Part shown: positions 12,104 through 24,298 of the stretch, piece by piece
Layout of the letters: every line of letters begins with the position of its first letter
Position numbering within the stretch: position 1 is the first letter of the stretch
Assembly: GCF_036884655.1 (NCBI RefSeq)
Contig: NC_088349.1
Span: 44,296,501 to 44,360,500, forward strand
Length of the DNA stretch: 64,000 nucleotides
From: Musa acuminata AAA Group
Lineage: Eukaryota; Streptophyta; Magnoliopsida; Zingiberales; Musaceae
Direction of reading: 5' to 3'
Position numbers and translations under genes: made by a program
The notes under the pieces: generated by a model
The model's input: the letters and a program-made list of their open reading frames with translations, nothing else
The model's database searches: none
Told to the model about the DNA's origin: nothing

Positions 12104-13382
12104 TGTTAGGAACGAGTCGGCACTAAGAATGCTTAGTTTGTGTGTCTGATCCTTAGATTGAGATATCAAGGATGCCCTATATGAGTACTTCGCTCTTTGA
12201 TACCGGACTTATAGGTATGGAGGTTCCGGATCTAGCACAACCGGTCATCGAGAGTGGTAGCCAACTTTACGAGGACAATTGAGTATCAATAGATGATCAT
12301 CCACTCTCGGTGTTATGAGAGAAATATCATGTGTTCTTACTCAAGCAAATCCCTAGCTATGGTCATTCAGATTGAGAGAGAAAGAGTTCTCCGAGAGAAT
12401 CCAATTAGAGCGAGACTCAAGTAGATTCCGTATGGGCTTGACAACATAATGCCCGATATATGATCTTTGGGATATTAGATGGATGAGGGACTATAGATAC
12501 ATAGTAATTGAGAACAGACAGATTCAATAGATTGGATTCCCCTATATCATCTAGGGATTGCGATATAGTAGCCTGATATGTCCATAGTCGATAATTCGAG
12601 TGAATTATTATAAGATATGATAATTCACTAAGTCAGAATGAGTTTTGATAGATATGACTCACAGTCAACTCGATATTGGGCCTAGAGAGTCACACACATA
12701 TGGTAGGTGTTGTGATAAATAAAGGTTCGAATATGAGATATCCGTTGGAGCCCCTATCGTATTGGATATTCAATAAGCCCTTGAATTATTGGATCTTGTG
12801 GACAAGATCCAATAAGAGTCAATGAAAGATTATTGGGTAGAAATCCACTAATCGAAGAGACTTGGGTAGTTGGATGGAGATCTAGTACCCAATATGGTAG
12901 GATCCATTAGAGTTAAGTTGATATGGACCTCTATAAATAGGAGGAAACAAAAGGGGCATAGGCTATACCCTTTTTAGCTGCTACCTCCTATTCTCCTCCA
13001 TCCCTCTCCTCCTCAACCGAAACCCTAGTTTGGGGTGTGTGGATAGTAAGAAGGACCAGCTCCTCTTTCATCATGTAGTGCGCGTGGAGAGGAAGATCGT
13101 ATAGCGATTTGAGGAGCATCTTCATTACATCTACCATGTGGATCACTGCTAGAGAGGAGGATGGTTGACCTTCTTCATCCACTCCTATAGATCTAAGATT
13201 TTACAGATATATACGATCTCCCTATATAACAAATCTACCTTGACACATATAGTTTTCGATTTTTGCATTTTGTTTTTGTGCACCAATCTTCGTACGACGA
13301 CGAAATCTTTTTTTTTTAATTTAGGATTTTATTTTTCTATTCTTCCATTGTGCATGTGATGCTCTATCCAAGTTTCCCAACA
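12104..13382 (+). mobile_element. Lone LTR of an unplaced retrotransposon family
   Basis: The sequence runs from TGTTAGGAAC at 12104 to TTTCCCAACA ending at 13382 (1279 bp) and has a TATA-like 'ctctataaatagg' near 12931. A second, 5'-truncated copy at 41878-42859 aligns over almost 1 kb and is followed directly by a tRNA primer site, which proves that this family is an LTR retrotransposon. Here no primer site or polypurine tract adjoins. The five bases on each side (GAGGG, AAAAG) do not match, so a solo LTR from recombination is plausible but unproven. Confidence 0.7.
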
Positions 13383-14638
13383 AAAAGTACCAAGAGTTCA
13401 ATGTTATTTAGGTGTGTGAAAACTTCTAAAAGTAGAAAGCCTCGAAAAAAATAGGTGGAGGGGGAAGCCAAGTCCCACCTCTAGTGCATCTGTGCATATA
13501 TGAAATAGGTGATGCGACTCATAGGGTCAGTCACCTAATCAAGTACCAATTAGCTCAAACTCGATCATGATGTGGTAGACCTCCTATATGGTATATAGGT
13601 CAGAGGCCAACTCGATCGAGTCCAAGTCATAAAGACTGTCATAAGTGGCGAAGCCCTACCACTAGATGACTTTTGTGGGGGCAACATCCATCGGAGTGAC
13701 TAACTCAACTCCCTCTAAGGAAGATAGTTCTACTATTGACACCAAAGGTGGTGATAGGATTGGTGACCTATCTGAATCTAGAAAGTTGCTACAAGAGGAA
13801 GAAGACATTAACATCTTAGACCTTGGGAGTCAGAAGCAGAATGCAATGTCCTAGGAGCTCTAAAACGTAAGCAATTGTGGGGAGCAAAGGTTGACTAGCC
13901 CACTATTTATAGGGGCTAAGGGTGACACTTCTTTAGCTTTTATTTAAATCCCAGGCGCCTTGAAGGGAGGAGGCGATGTGGCACTATTCGAACTACGAAG
14001 GGACACATGGCATGATATAAACAATCGGAGGGTCATTCATATCATCATTATGATCTCATTGAATCCACCACAATCTACACAATCACCATGTGGAGGCCTT
14101 AGAGCTTACTATGTCAACCTAATCATAGGTAGTTATGGCGTGTGCTCAAGTGTCAGATCATGCTCGATCTTATGCAACTATCGAGGGAGGTAGCATTCTC
14201 GACATGTGCCTCTGCTACCACGTGCAGCCCTGTTGGCCCACCACACACGGCCTTGTCATCCCACCTTTGTCACTATATGCAGTCTTGTTAGCCCATCGAG
14301 CACCATCACACATGGCCTCGTTGGCCTACCGAAAGCCACCACACATGGCCTCGTCGGCCCATTGAGCGCCATCACACGTGGCCTTGTTGGCCCACCGAGT
14401 GCTACTACATGCGACCTTAATGACCCACTAAGAACAACCTTGTTAGCCTACTAGGCACCACTGTGCATGCCATGTTCGCCCATTGAGTATCACAACTATA
14501 TATAATGATTCAACCAAATAAGCACTGTCGGCCATGAAACCCCCTTGGAACCTCAATATCAATAGCCAACTGAATGACACTTCCCAACATATTTCTATTA
14601 TGCTCCACATAGCCCACGAAGTGGGGGGAGGGGGCATA
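13383..14638 (+). other. Non-coding 3' internal region of the gypsy element with polypurine tract
   Basis: No reliable protein could be read from this stretch. It ends in a strong polypurine tract, gtggggggagggggcata (about 14620-14638), directly before the TGTTATGG start of the 3' LTR at 14639. This supports the + orientation of the host gypsy element. A 33-bp minisatellite lies within it. Confidence 0.55.
14302..14433 (+). repeat. 33-bp minisatellite, four clear units
   Basis: Units at 14302-14334, 14335-14367, 14368-14400 and 14401-14433 share 'accatcacacatggcctcgt' and 'ggcccaccgag' wording with substitutions. More degenerate flanking copies extend the array to about 14215 and 14470. The unit is 11 codons long, so open frames pass through it without being genes. 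Confidence 0.8.
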
Positions 14639-14936
14639 TGTTATGGATATAATAACATAACCGATACTTCGGTGCCACGTGAGTAACACATCAATGCTAA
14701 ATGGTTGACACCTCAATGCCAATCAACCAACAACTCTGTATCATGTGGTCGACATGCGGTTGACACCTCAAGGTTAGGTAGTTGACACTTCTATAACATC
14801 GACACTAGGTGACTAACACCTTAATATTAAGTGACTGACACCTCGACGTCAGGTGGCTGGCACGTCGACACTAGGTGGTCGCCATGTGGTAGGTATGCTG
14901 ATATTTTATGACTTTTTCTGGTCCCACCTACCAACC
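14639..14936 (+). repeat. Gypsy 3' LTR, left part
   Basis: Starts TGTTATGGATATAATAAC just after the polypurine tract and resembles the 5' LTR region near 6519-6790. The sequence is cut at 14936 by insertion of the copia element and resumes at 20439 after the second CAACC. Confidence 0.7.
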
Positions 14937-15656
14937 TGTTGGGAAGAAACCTGTTAAAGCGGAATATTCTTTTCCCTCTTTATGTATCAAAATGGGTTCC
15001 TCATCAAAATACCAACTTGATATCTAAATGAAAATATCAACCAGCACAGCATAAACAATAGAGCAAATAATCAATCACATAATGAGACCAAATCTTTTAA
15101 CGTGAAAAACCCAATGTAGGAAAAATCACGGGACTGTAGTCCACCTCAAACTTCCACTATCAATAATAATGATAACAGGTTTATAGTATATCTTCTCTAG
15201 AATAACTAAAGGATCAGAATAACATTAAGAACATAGATCTTGGCTCTAGCATATCGATGGATCTCCTCAATAGAGAATTCTAGGTCTCACAGAGTGGATA
15301 TCATAGGAAAGTATCTTAGAGAGGGTAAACTATAGATCAACACTGTTAGGATTGTAGAGTTTGCTGCAAGAATTCTCGACATAAAATTTGGGCCGAAACT
15401 GACAACATTTGGCCACCGATCGTTAAGCAGAAAACTCAGAAACCTAATCTTTCTCTCTCTCTCTTTCTCTCTCATCTTTTCTCTGCACGCCGTTGCACGC
15501 TGCACGCTCACTTCACACACGCACCCTGCACACATTCACTATGCACTAATCTTTCTCTTCCTCCTTTTGCCCTTTCTCTCTCTATTTCTTTAATTTCTTT
15601 GATTTGGGCTCAAACGACCCAATTTGTCCAAGCCCACATATGGGCTGGACTCAACA
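14937..15656 (-). repeat. 3' LTR of Tork-like copia (720 bp)
   Basis: From TGTTGGGAAG to a mutated ..CTCAACA end at 15656, next to the polypurine tract. It shares long identical stretches with 19739-20433, including 'cttttccctctttatgtatc'-like wording near its start. Confidence 0.9.
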
Positions 15657-15691
15657 ATTCTCCCCCTCCAGCTCATATGGTGGGCTATAGC

Positions 15692-15844
15692 AAGCCCACT
15701 CTTTGCCTACATGCTTCAAGCTTCTCCTTAGGTAAAGACTTTGTCTAACATATCTGATTCATTCTGTACCAAGCCCACTCTTCGCCTACATGCTTCAAGC
15801 TTCTCCTTAGGCAAAGACTTTGTCAACATATCTGATTCATTCTC
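15692..15844 (-). repeat. 79-bp-period duplication at the 3' end of copia pol
   Basis: Positions 15692-15766 and 15771-15844 are near-identical, differing by a few substitutions and a one-base indel. The duplication repeats the last codons of RNase H, so the open frame ends with NESDML twice. The original stop is probably in the copy nearer the body of the gene. Confidence 0.85.
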
Positions 15845-18800
15845 ATTAGTATGCACTTTTTCCAACTGTAATTCTTTCATCTCAAGCACATCACGAATCC
15901 AGTGATATCTCACATCAATATGCTTGGATCTAGAATGGTATGTTGAATTCTTGGATAGGTGCATGGCACTCAGACTGTCACAGTAAACAGTATATCCTTC
16001 TTTTTTCAAGCCCAATTCCTGTAGAAACTTTTTCATCCATAAAGCTTCCTTGCAGGCTTCAGTAATTGCTATGTATTCTATTTCTATGGTTGATAGAGCA
16101 ACATACTTCTGTAACTTAGACTGCCAAGAGACTGTTCCTCCTGCAAATGTCATCAAGAATCCCGAAGTGGGCTTCCTGGAATCAGTATCATCTGCCATGT
16201 CTGCATCTGTGTAACCTTCTAACACAGGTTCATCACTGCCAAAATATAAACATAACCTGGAAGTACCTCTTAGATATCTTAATATCCATTTTACTACTGC
16301 CCAATGTTCCTTTCCAGGATTAAAGAGAAATCGGCTGATAACTCCAACTACATGAGCTATATCTGACCTAGTACAAACTATAACATACATCAAACTGCCT
16401 ACTGCAGATGAGTAAGGCACTCTGGACATTTCGTCTTTTTCTTTCTCACTTGTAGGACATTGTTTCGAACTAAGCTTGAAATGACTTACAAGTGAAGAAC
16501 AAACTGCTTTGGCTTTACTCATGTTGAATCTTTCAATAACCTTTTCAATGTAAGTCTCCTGAGATAGCCAAATCTTCTTTTTCTTCCTATCATGAAGAAT
16601 CTTCATGCCAAGTATTTGTTTCACCGATCCCAAGTCTTTCATGACAAAAGACTTACTCAGCTCTCTTTTAAGCTTTCTAATTTTTCTAACATCATGGCCA
16701 ACAATCAGCATATCATCAACATATAGCAGTAAAATAAGAAAATCATCATCTGAAAATTTCTTCATAAACACACAATGATCAGATGTAGTTCTATCATACC
16801 CTTGGCTTATCATAAAGGAATCAAACTTCTTATACCACTGTCTAGGTGCCTATTTGAGTCCATATAAGCTTTTCCTAAGCTTACACATCATATTTTCTTT
16901 TCCCTTGACTTTGAAACATTCTGGTTGCTCTATGTAAATTTCTTCTTCGAAGTCACCATGAAGAAATGTTATTTTTACATTAAGTTGCTCAACTTCTAAA
17001 TTCAAGAGGGCAGCTAAACCAAGAACAACTCGGATAGAGGACATTTTCACAACCGGAGAAAATATTTCTTTAAAGTCAATACCTTTCTTCTGACTGAATC
17101 CTTTCACAACTAGTCGTGCCTTGTATCTTTGTTGTGAGCTATTATTTTTAGTCTTCAATTTGTAAACCCACTTATTCTTGAGAGCTTTCTTCTCTTTAGG
17201 CAATTTTACCAAGTCATAGGTGTGGTTCTCAAACAAGGATCTCATCTCTTCTTGCATGGCTTTAACCCACTCATTCTTATTCTCATGTAGAATAGCTTCT
17301 TGGTAAGTTTCTAGCTCTCCCCCGTCAGTAAGCATAACATACTCATGTGGAGGATATCTGGTAGATGGTTATCGCTCTCTAGTGGATCTTCTCAATGGAA
17401 TCTCAACTGGTGGTGGAGGTGTCTGTTCAGTTAGTTCAGCATCATCAACTGTATGTGTATCATCACTGGTATTCTCACCACTATCTTCTTGTTCATCTCC
17501 CCCATGATCATCATGAACTACAGGTGAAGGAACTGGACCCAAACTCCAAGGAATATAAACAGAGGTTTCTGGCTTCTCAATATTATCACCATCATCAAAT
17601 AATTGGTCCTCAAGTAACACAACATCTCTGTTTCTAATAATCTTCTTGTTCACTAGATCCCATAATCTGTACCCAAACTCTTCATGACCATATCCCAAGA
17701 AGATACATGCTTTTGCTTTACTATCAAGCTTGGACCTCTAGGAATATGAACAAATGCTTTACACCCAAAGACTCTTAAGTGATTATAAGATATATCTTTT
17801 CCTCTCCATACTCTCTCTGGAACATCACCTTTTAGAGGAACTGATGGAGAAAGATTTATCAAATCAATTGTAGTTCTCATAGCCTCCCCCAAAATGACTT
17901 TGGTAACTTGGCGTGGGAAAGCATACACCTAATCCTTTCTTCAATGGTTCTGTTCATCCTTTCTGCCACACCATTCTGTTGAGGAGTTTTAGGAACTATT
18001 TTCTCAAGCCTGATACCATGGAACCTGCAATAATTCTCAAAAGGACCCTTGTACTCGCTACCATTATCTGATCGAATACACTTTAGTTTTCTGCCAGTTT
18101 CTCTTTCAACACTGACATAAAACTCCTTGAAAGCATCGAGTACCTGGTCTTTAGATTTCAAAGCAAAAGCCCATATTTTTCTAGAATGGTCATTAATAAA
18201 AGTAACAAAATAAAGAGCACCTCCAAGAGTTCTAGTTTGCATAGTACAAACATCAATATGAACTAAATCAATAACATCTGATCTTCTAGATGATGGATAC
18301 GTATGAAATGCAACTCTATGTGTTTTTCCAGCCAAGCAATGATTACAAGATTTAAGAGATGTACCTTGCAACTCTGGTAAGAACTGCTTTCTAGTAAGAG
18401 TTTGAAGTCTCTTCTCGCTGATATGTCCAAGCCTCTTATGCCAAAGATCTATACTTTCACCTTTTTGAATTGCATTAATCTCTCCTTTATATAGCTTAGC
18501 TTCCATGATATAAAAAAAGTTAATCTTCTTTTCTTTTACCACAATTAGAGAAACTTTAGTGAGTTTTCATTTACTTTCACCAAAATAGTGTGTAAAACCT
18601 TCATCATCAAGTCTACCTGTAGATATCAAGTTAAGACGAATATTTGGAACATGCCTTACATCTTTGAGTATCAATTTTCTCCCAATACTGGTCTCCAAGC
18701 AAATATCTCCAATACCCACAATCTTAGATATACCACTGTTTTCCATTCTGACATTACCAAAATCACCAACAGTGTAAGATATAAAGAAATCACCATGAGA

Positions 18801-19556
18801 AGTAATATGAAATGAAGCACCAGAGTCAATTACTCAATTACTGTCCTGAGCTACAAGACTAACATAAGCTTCATCACAGACAATAGTGATATTACCTTCA
18901 ATAGCAACTATATTAGTCTCTTTCTCATTTTTCTTTATTTCATTCTGTTCTCGCTTCCAAAACCTATACTCTTTCTTCATGTGACCTTGCCTGTTACAGT
19001 AAAAACATTTGATATCTCTTCTAGACTTGGATCTTCCTCTATAACCATGTGGATTTCTACTATGACTTCTTCCACGTCTTTCTTGTTTTTCAGTAACAAA
19101 TGCAACAAAAGAAGATTCACCCTGTTCTTTCCTTTTGGCATATTCATTTAGCAAACTATCTTTAACCATATCTATAGTTAGAGTTCCCTCTGGTGTGGAG
19201 TTGCAAATAGTCACCACATACGTTTCCTAACTTTCTGGTAAAGAGCTGAGAAGTAATAATCCTTGCATCTCATCATCTATATTCATTTTCATAGCAACTA
19301 ACTTATTTGCAAGACTTTAAAATAGGCTTATGTGCTCAACAATATTACCACAATCTTTATACTTCAAATTTATAAGTCTTCTGAGGAGAGAAATTTTATT
19401 TCCTACTGTCTTCTTCGTAAAGAGATTTTCTAACATTTGCCAAACAACATTAGCTCTGGTTTCATTTGAAATATGCTTATGCAAGTTTATATTCATCCAT
19501 CTTCTAATATAGACAATAGCTTTTCTATGTTGAACTTCCCATTCTTCATCGTCCAT
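15728..19556 (-). pseudogene. Copia gag-pol polyprotein, broken by stops and frameshifts
   Basis: Gag remains start near 19556 and carry a zinc knuckle CFYCNRQGHMKKEY (about 18976-19017), where Tyr replaces the last Cys. A stop replaces Trp directly before the protease motif VIDSGAS (about 18838). Integrase follows with its HHCC finger (WHKRLGHIS, CNHCLAGK), first catalytic Asp and IRSDNGSEYKG, QNGVAERMNRTI. A frameshift lies near 17880-17930 and another near 17690. The reverse transcriptase has FHGD-type wording (TFLHGDFEEEIY) and YVDDML (about 16715). A stop follows SLYGLK at 16850. RNase H has GYTDADMADD and the KHIDVRYHWI tail. Gag through most of integrase share one frame, RT-RNase H another. 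The element would have encoded its own particle and reverse-transcription machinery, but this copy cannot. Confidence 0.9.
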
Positions 19557-19738
19557 AGTAGAAGGTTTATCTTTAACCTTGAATATGCTTATACAAATCT
19601 TTGCAATATAGCAAATCTTCCATCAAATACCTCAAGTGGAATAATTTGATGAGTTCAATTTAATCATACCATCTGACTGCTCCATTTCAATCACACAAGA
19701 AAAACTAATACCAAACAATCTGTTGCTCTGATACCACT

Positions 19739-20433
19739 TGTTGGGAACAAAACTATTAAAGCGAAATATTCTTTTCCCTCTTTGTGTATCAAAATGGGTT
19801 CCTCATCAAAATACCAACTTGATATCCAAATAAAAATATCAACCAGCACAGCATAAACAATAGAGCAAATAATCAATCATACAAGACCAAATCTTTTAAC
19901 ATGGAAAACACAATGTGGGAAAAACCATGGGACCGTAATCCACTTCAAACTTTCACTATCAATAATAATGATAACAGGTTTACAATAGGTCTTCTCTAGA
20001 ATAACTAGAGGATCAGAATAATATCAAGAACATAGATCTTGGTTCTAGCATATCGATGGATCTCCTCGATAGAGAATTCTAGGTCTCACATAATGAATAT
20101 CGTAGGAAAGTACCTTAGAGAGGATAAACTGTATATCAACACCATTAGGATTATAGAGTTTACTGTAAGGATTCTTCACATGGCCGAAACTAATAACGTT
20201 TGGCCACCGATCGTGAAGCAGAAAACTTATAAACCTAATCTTTCTCTTTCCTCTTTTATCTGCACTCCGTCGCACGCATCACGCTCACTTCACACACGGA
20301 CGCTGCACACATTTACTATGCACTAATCTTTCTCTTCCTCCTTTTGTCCTTTCTCTTTCTATTTCTTTAATTTCTTTGATTTGAATTCACACGATCCAAT
20401 TTGTCCAAACCCACCTATAGGCCGGACCCAACA
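19739..20433 (-). repeat. 5' LTR of Tork-like copia (695 bp)
   Basis: Runs from TGTTGGGAACAAAAC to ..GGACCCAACA. The primer site lies immediately to its left on the plus strand. It is 25 bp shorter than the other LTR. Confidence 0.9.
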
Positions 20434-20438
20434 CAACC

Positions 20439-20690
20439 ACCACTCACCATATGATTTACATCGCATCACAACGTTATGCCATATTGGACTTGACACGGAT
20501 CAAAGATAGTTATAGTCGAAATTGGCGCATCATGTTCCCATAATCAACGTACAATCCGAAAGTAATGGCTCTAGGAACCTACTATAAAAAGGGTTCTATA
20601 GGTACATCCCAATACATAATTTGAACTCAGAATATGTCTAATCCATCCTACCAACCTACTAATTCAGCTAACTTGAACTCAGAATATGTC
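20439..20690 (+). repeat. Gypsy 3' LTR, right part
   Basis: Resumes the LTR cut at 14936: 'atgatttacatcgcatcaca', 'gacacggatcaaagatagtt' and 'cctactataaaaagggttc' match the 5' LTR at about 6838-6990. The end is blurred by short repeats of 'tttgaactcagaa' (about 20620, 20670, 20702). Confidence 0.65.
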
Positions 20691-22055
20691 TATAAAAAGT
20701 AATTTGAACTCAGAAAAGGGTGAAGCTAACTTGAAGAAAGGATTAAGCTTGATCTAATTCAGCTTCCACCTCTCACAATCAAAATCTGACTTAATAATTA
20801 CTTTTAAGGATAAATGTCCGAAGTATGAGGAAGAGACGAAGAGATGGGGAAGAGAAAAAGCATGAACCTAACCGATGATGAGGAGAAAAAGTAAGAACCA
20901 TGGAGAAGTGGGAAGATAGGAGGAAAGGAAATAACAAAGGCCACAAGATTCGATGGACCAATTGCTTGAATTAATTCACCTTCTGGACGGCTCATGGGGA
21001 AAAAAATAAGAGTTTTTTAAGATGTTATATAGGGAGGTATTTTGGAGATTAAGAAAAAAGAAGGGTATTATTAGGAAAAATATAAAATGAGGGGATTTCC
21101 AAGAAATCTTTTACCCTAAATAAATTTATATATTATGAAATGTTTAAAGAAAATTTAGTTAGTATGAGTAACGGACAGTATGATATATTTAGAAAATAAA
21201 AGAAACTATTAACCAAATATTGGTCTATAATTTATAAACTTAAGCTCATAGGTTGTATTGATATCTAACAACCATGAGATGAATTATTATTTCTGCGACG
21301 ATCTCTCGCGATTTAGTTAGATTTTGAAGAATGCGGAAATTCCTTCATGAGGAAAATATGGAACATGTGATTTGCACAGTCTCCCATATGAGTAAATAAT
21401 TTTTAGTTGGCTTAATATATAATATGTCAATCTATGACATATGCATCTAATTTTGAGCTTTGAAATCGTGCCATGCCATGTTGGAAGCCGTCCAACAAAA
21501 ATTATCTTATATCAATGTGTTTTGTGTCTTTTCTTTGTAGGATGCAAACAAAGCTGATATCTATGTAATACTGTCTAACAACTATCGATTTGTTAGAAGC
21601 CGATCTAATAGATAATTAGTCTTCATGATTGATATTATGCAAAGTGAGTCACTGTCACCTTTCTGCCTCTACTCACGACTCTCGCTTTGTAAATTTCTTT
21701 GCATCGATCATCCAAGATTGGTATCGATTGGTATCTTGAGCATCATTTTGCGCATGATAGAAGATAAGATTTTTTTAATTATATGAGGAAATCTCTTTAT
21801 TCTGTTGAAGAAAATCCTACGTTTTGTTAATATATTTAATAATTATTCTTATTTTTTTATTATTTTCATCATAATATACCTGCTACCCTATTAATTATTT
21901 GATTGCATGGCTGAACCTTTTGAATGGTAGGTGGACTAAGAAGCGTCAATATGTCCTTTACTATAACTCACTCACGTAAGAAAGAAAAAGTCAAATATTT
22001 CATGTATATACATATCTCTTTCTCTCTCCTCTCTTTTTGTCTAGTGTGATCCTAA
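20691..22055. other. Intergenic AT-rich DNA
   Basis: No gene, RNA gene or recognisable element seen. The frames present are short and lack family resemblance. Confidence 0.5.
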
Positions 22056-22480
22056 TTTTTTTTTTTTTTTTTAAGAGGTAAGATGAGTACATGCGTACTA
22101 CCTGTAGGACAGTAGCCATAACGAAAGGATAGTATCAAAAGCTATAAATACAAATAGACCAGAAGTAGATAGTTCATAGCCGATATATATTATAGGAGCC
22201 AAAGTAGATCGGAAGACCCTCTCAAGTGGCTGTCCACTGACAATATATGATTGGTAGTCTAATATGATGAAAGCACCGGCGGTATAGCTTGTCGATCATG
22301 CCACCTCTAAAATAATTGACAAGTAGTATCAGAATGGCTCCATGTGTAAGGAAATCAGCAGACTTATTGGCTTCACAAGAGAAGGAGAAATGTACTTCTT
22401 GGAAATAAGTGTAGAGACTTATAATTTTAATGATTATGATCTAAGACAATACATCTAAGATGCCTCTACTTAGATCCTAA
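22056..22480 (-). mobile_element. 5'-truncated LINE (L1-type) 3' end
   Basis: A 17-base T run at 22056-22072 is the poly(A) tail of a minus-strand insertion. On the minus strand about 22410-22340 reads EVHFSFSCEANKSADFLT, matching the end of the RNase H domain typical of plant L1-type elements (REAN..AD wording). More degraded upstream sequence may extend to about 22800. The target duplication was not found. Confidence 0.65.
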
Positions 22481-23467
22481 TCTCATTGAAATAGTGCTGA
22501 TCGACCTTCATTGACCATACCTACACAGAGAAAATTTTAATTTAGAATATCATATTGTGACCAAAACAATCGTACCCCTTGTCATAGGCGAGTCTTAGTT
22601 AAGCATGATTCTAAGAATGATTTTGTTAGTACCAATTTTCAACTCTGCGTCATGAGTTCTACCTCACCGGATATGTTTTCCGAAAAGAAATTTTTAATCT
22701 TTGAGATGTTTTCTCCTAATCTCCCAACTTACAAGTTTCTTGAGACCGATGTTGTGATCTAATGCATAGGGTCTTTTATTTTTTTTTATAGAGTGTAATT
22801 AACCAACATGATTTATATTAAGGTATGCTTCGATGGAATTATGCTAATGCTTAAATTAAAATTTATTTGAAATGAAAAAAAAATTATTTCGCGTCTCGAT
22901 CGCAAGGGTGCATCATGAAAATATATGCCATAGCAAAAAGATATATAACTGTGGTTTTTATTGAAGAGACCAATTTCCTATGATTTTGGCTGAATACAGC
23001 CAATAAAAAAAAAGATTTGATATATCATACTTAATTCGAAGAATATTACGATTCAAATTTAGTATTATGCTAACAAATATTACAAGCTTATTTTGACAAA
23101 TTTGGCTGACTAGAATGCATATGCCCGACTTTGATTAATATGCAATATTGAGGTTTAATCCTCATATGCCACAATCTTGATTCCAAACTGATGATAGACA
23201 GCTGAGCTAGACATGCAATGTGGTAAGCGTGACTATGAAATAATATTATCATAGTTTTAATTGTAAATAATATGATCATCTACGTTGTACAGGAACAATA
23301 GTCATCCTTCGATTTCGATGACAATCGGATGTATGAGTAAACAACTTGTCTCGATTTGGCCTATTCAGCATAACCCTATGAATCTCATTTTAAAACATGA
23401 TATAAAATATACACTAGCATAAACGACATCCGAGTTTTGTGACGCATCAAGTTAGATAATGACTGTG

Positions 23468-23495
23468 CTCTCTCTCTCTCTCTCTCTCTCTCTCT
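23468..23495. repeat. CT microsatellite
   Basis: A perfect (CT)14 run followed directly by a short TA/GTA tract to about 23510. Confidence 0.95.
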
Positions 23496-24178
23496 ATGTA
23501 TATATATATACCGAATACTATCAGGACAAACAAGACACGGAATTATGTATTATTAGAGTGGGCAAAGAAGTGCAACAATTGAATGTTTGGGTGTGTCGAA
23601 TGCATTAGAATTACAATATCTTCTAGCTCTAAAATTTGTTAATGAACAAACAGTTTATCAATTGAGAAAGAGAGAGAGAGAGAGAGATAGATGGCCAGCA
23701 ATTTAGGACAGACTTGGGTTGTCTTTTGTTCAAGTCAATGATCATAATTTTTTATTTGTTTCTAGAAAAGAATCTGTCATTGGTCTTCAGGCATATTCTT
23801 CTCGAGTAGAAGATTAATCACTGTGCGAATCAATTATCTTATTTTACTTGATGAGGAGGAGGTGTTTTCTGGGCATGTAGTATACAGTGATAAACTCATT
23901 CTGTCAGATGAAGGGGAAGGTCTTTTCTGGACAAACACTATATTACTTCAATTATTACTAGTAATAATAATAATCATAATTAGTCAGTGTTTACTAAAAT
24001 AAAAAGAAGAAGAAGAAGAAGAAGTTTCGGATCCAAGCTGTTCTGTCATGGTTGGATTCTTTGTCTTTTGTTCCAAATAATATAAACAAAAGAATCTTAT
24101 CCTGTTATATTTGTTTGCTGTATAACAACACATTCTACAGCTTCTATTTCAGATGAGTAGCCAATTACTTGCTTTCTT

Positions 24179-24298
<120 letters not shown>

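Larger units (their letters stand above)
14937..20433 (-). mobile_element. Tork-like Ty1/copia retrotransposon, full length, inactive
   Basis: A complete element of 5497 bp flanked by the 5-bp duplication CAACC (14932-14936 and 20434-20438). Both outer ends are TGTTGGG..CCCAACA. LTRs are 14937-15656 and 19739-20433. On the minus strand, just inside the right LTR, TGGTATCAGAGC (19725-19736) is the primer site for initiator-methionine tRNA. A purine tract complementary to 'attctccccctcc' adjoins the left LTR at 15657-15669. Protein order on the minus strand is gag, protease, integrase, reverse transcriptase, RNase H, which is diagnostic of copia. The element lies inside the 3' LTR of a gypsy element. 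LTR length difference and many substitutions suggest an older insertion than the 34780 copia. Confidence 0.95.
6519..20690 (+). mobile_element. Ty3/gypsy LTR retrotransposon (Tat-like), split by nested insertions
   Basis: The parts, in order, are a 5' LTR region (about 6519-7430), pol remains on the + strand (about 7950-8960), insertions (8978-13382), non-coding 3' internal DNA with a polypurine tract (about 14620-14638), and a 3' LTR (14639-14936 resumed at 20439-20690). The LTR identity is seen from shared runs such as 'gacacctcgaagt..aggtggctag', 'gtagccactatgtggtggct' and 'cccactataaaag' at about 6970 and 7340 against 'cctactataaaaag' at about 20580. The outer ends are approximate and I found no matching target duplication. 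The Tat-like assignment rests on the pol wording, from memory of the family. Confidence 0.65.

Noticed and set aside
14215..14470. CRISPR-like spacing of repeats
   Set aside because: Repeats are head to tail without unique spacers and the DNA is plant nuclear; it is a minisatellite.
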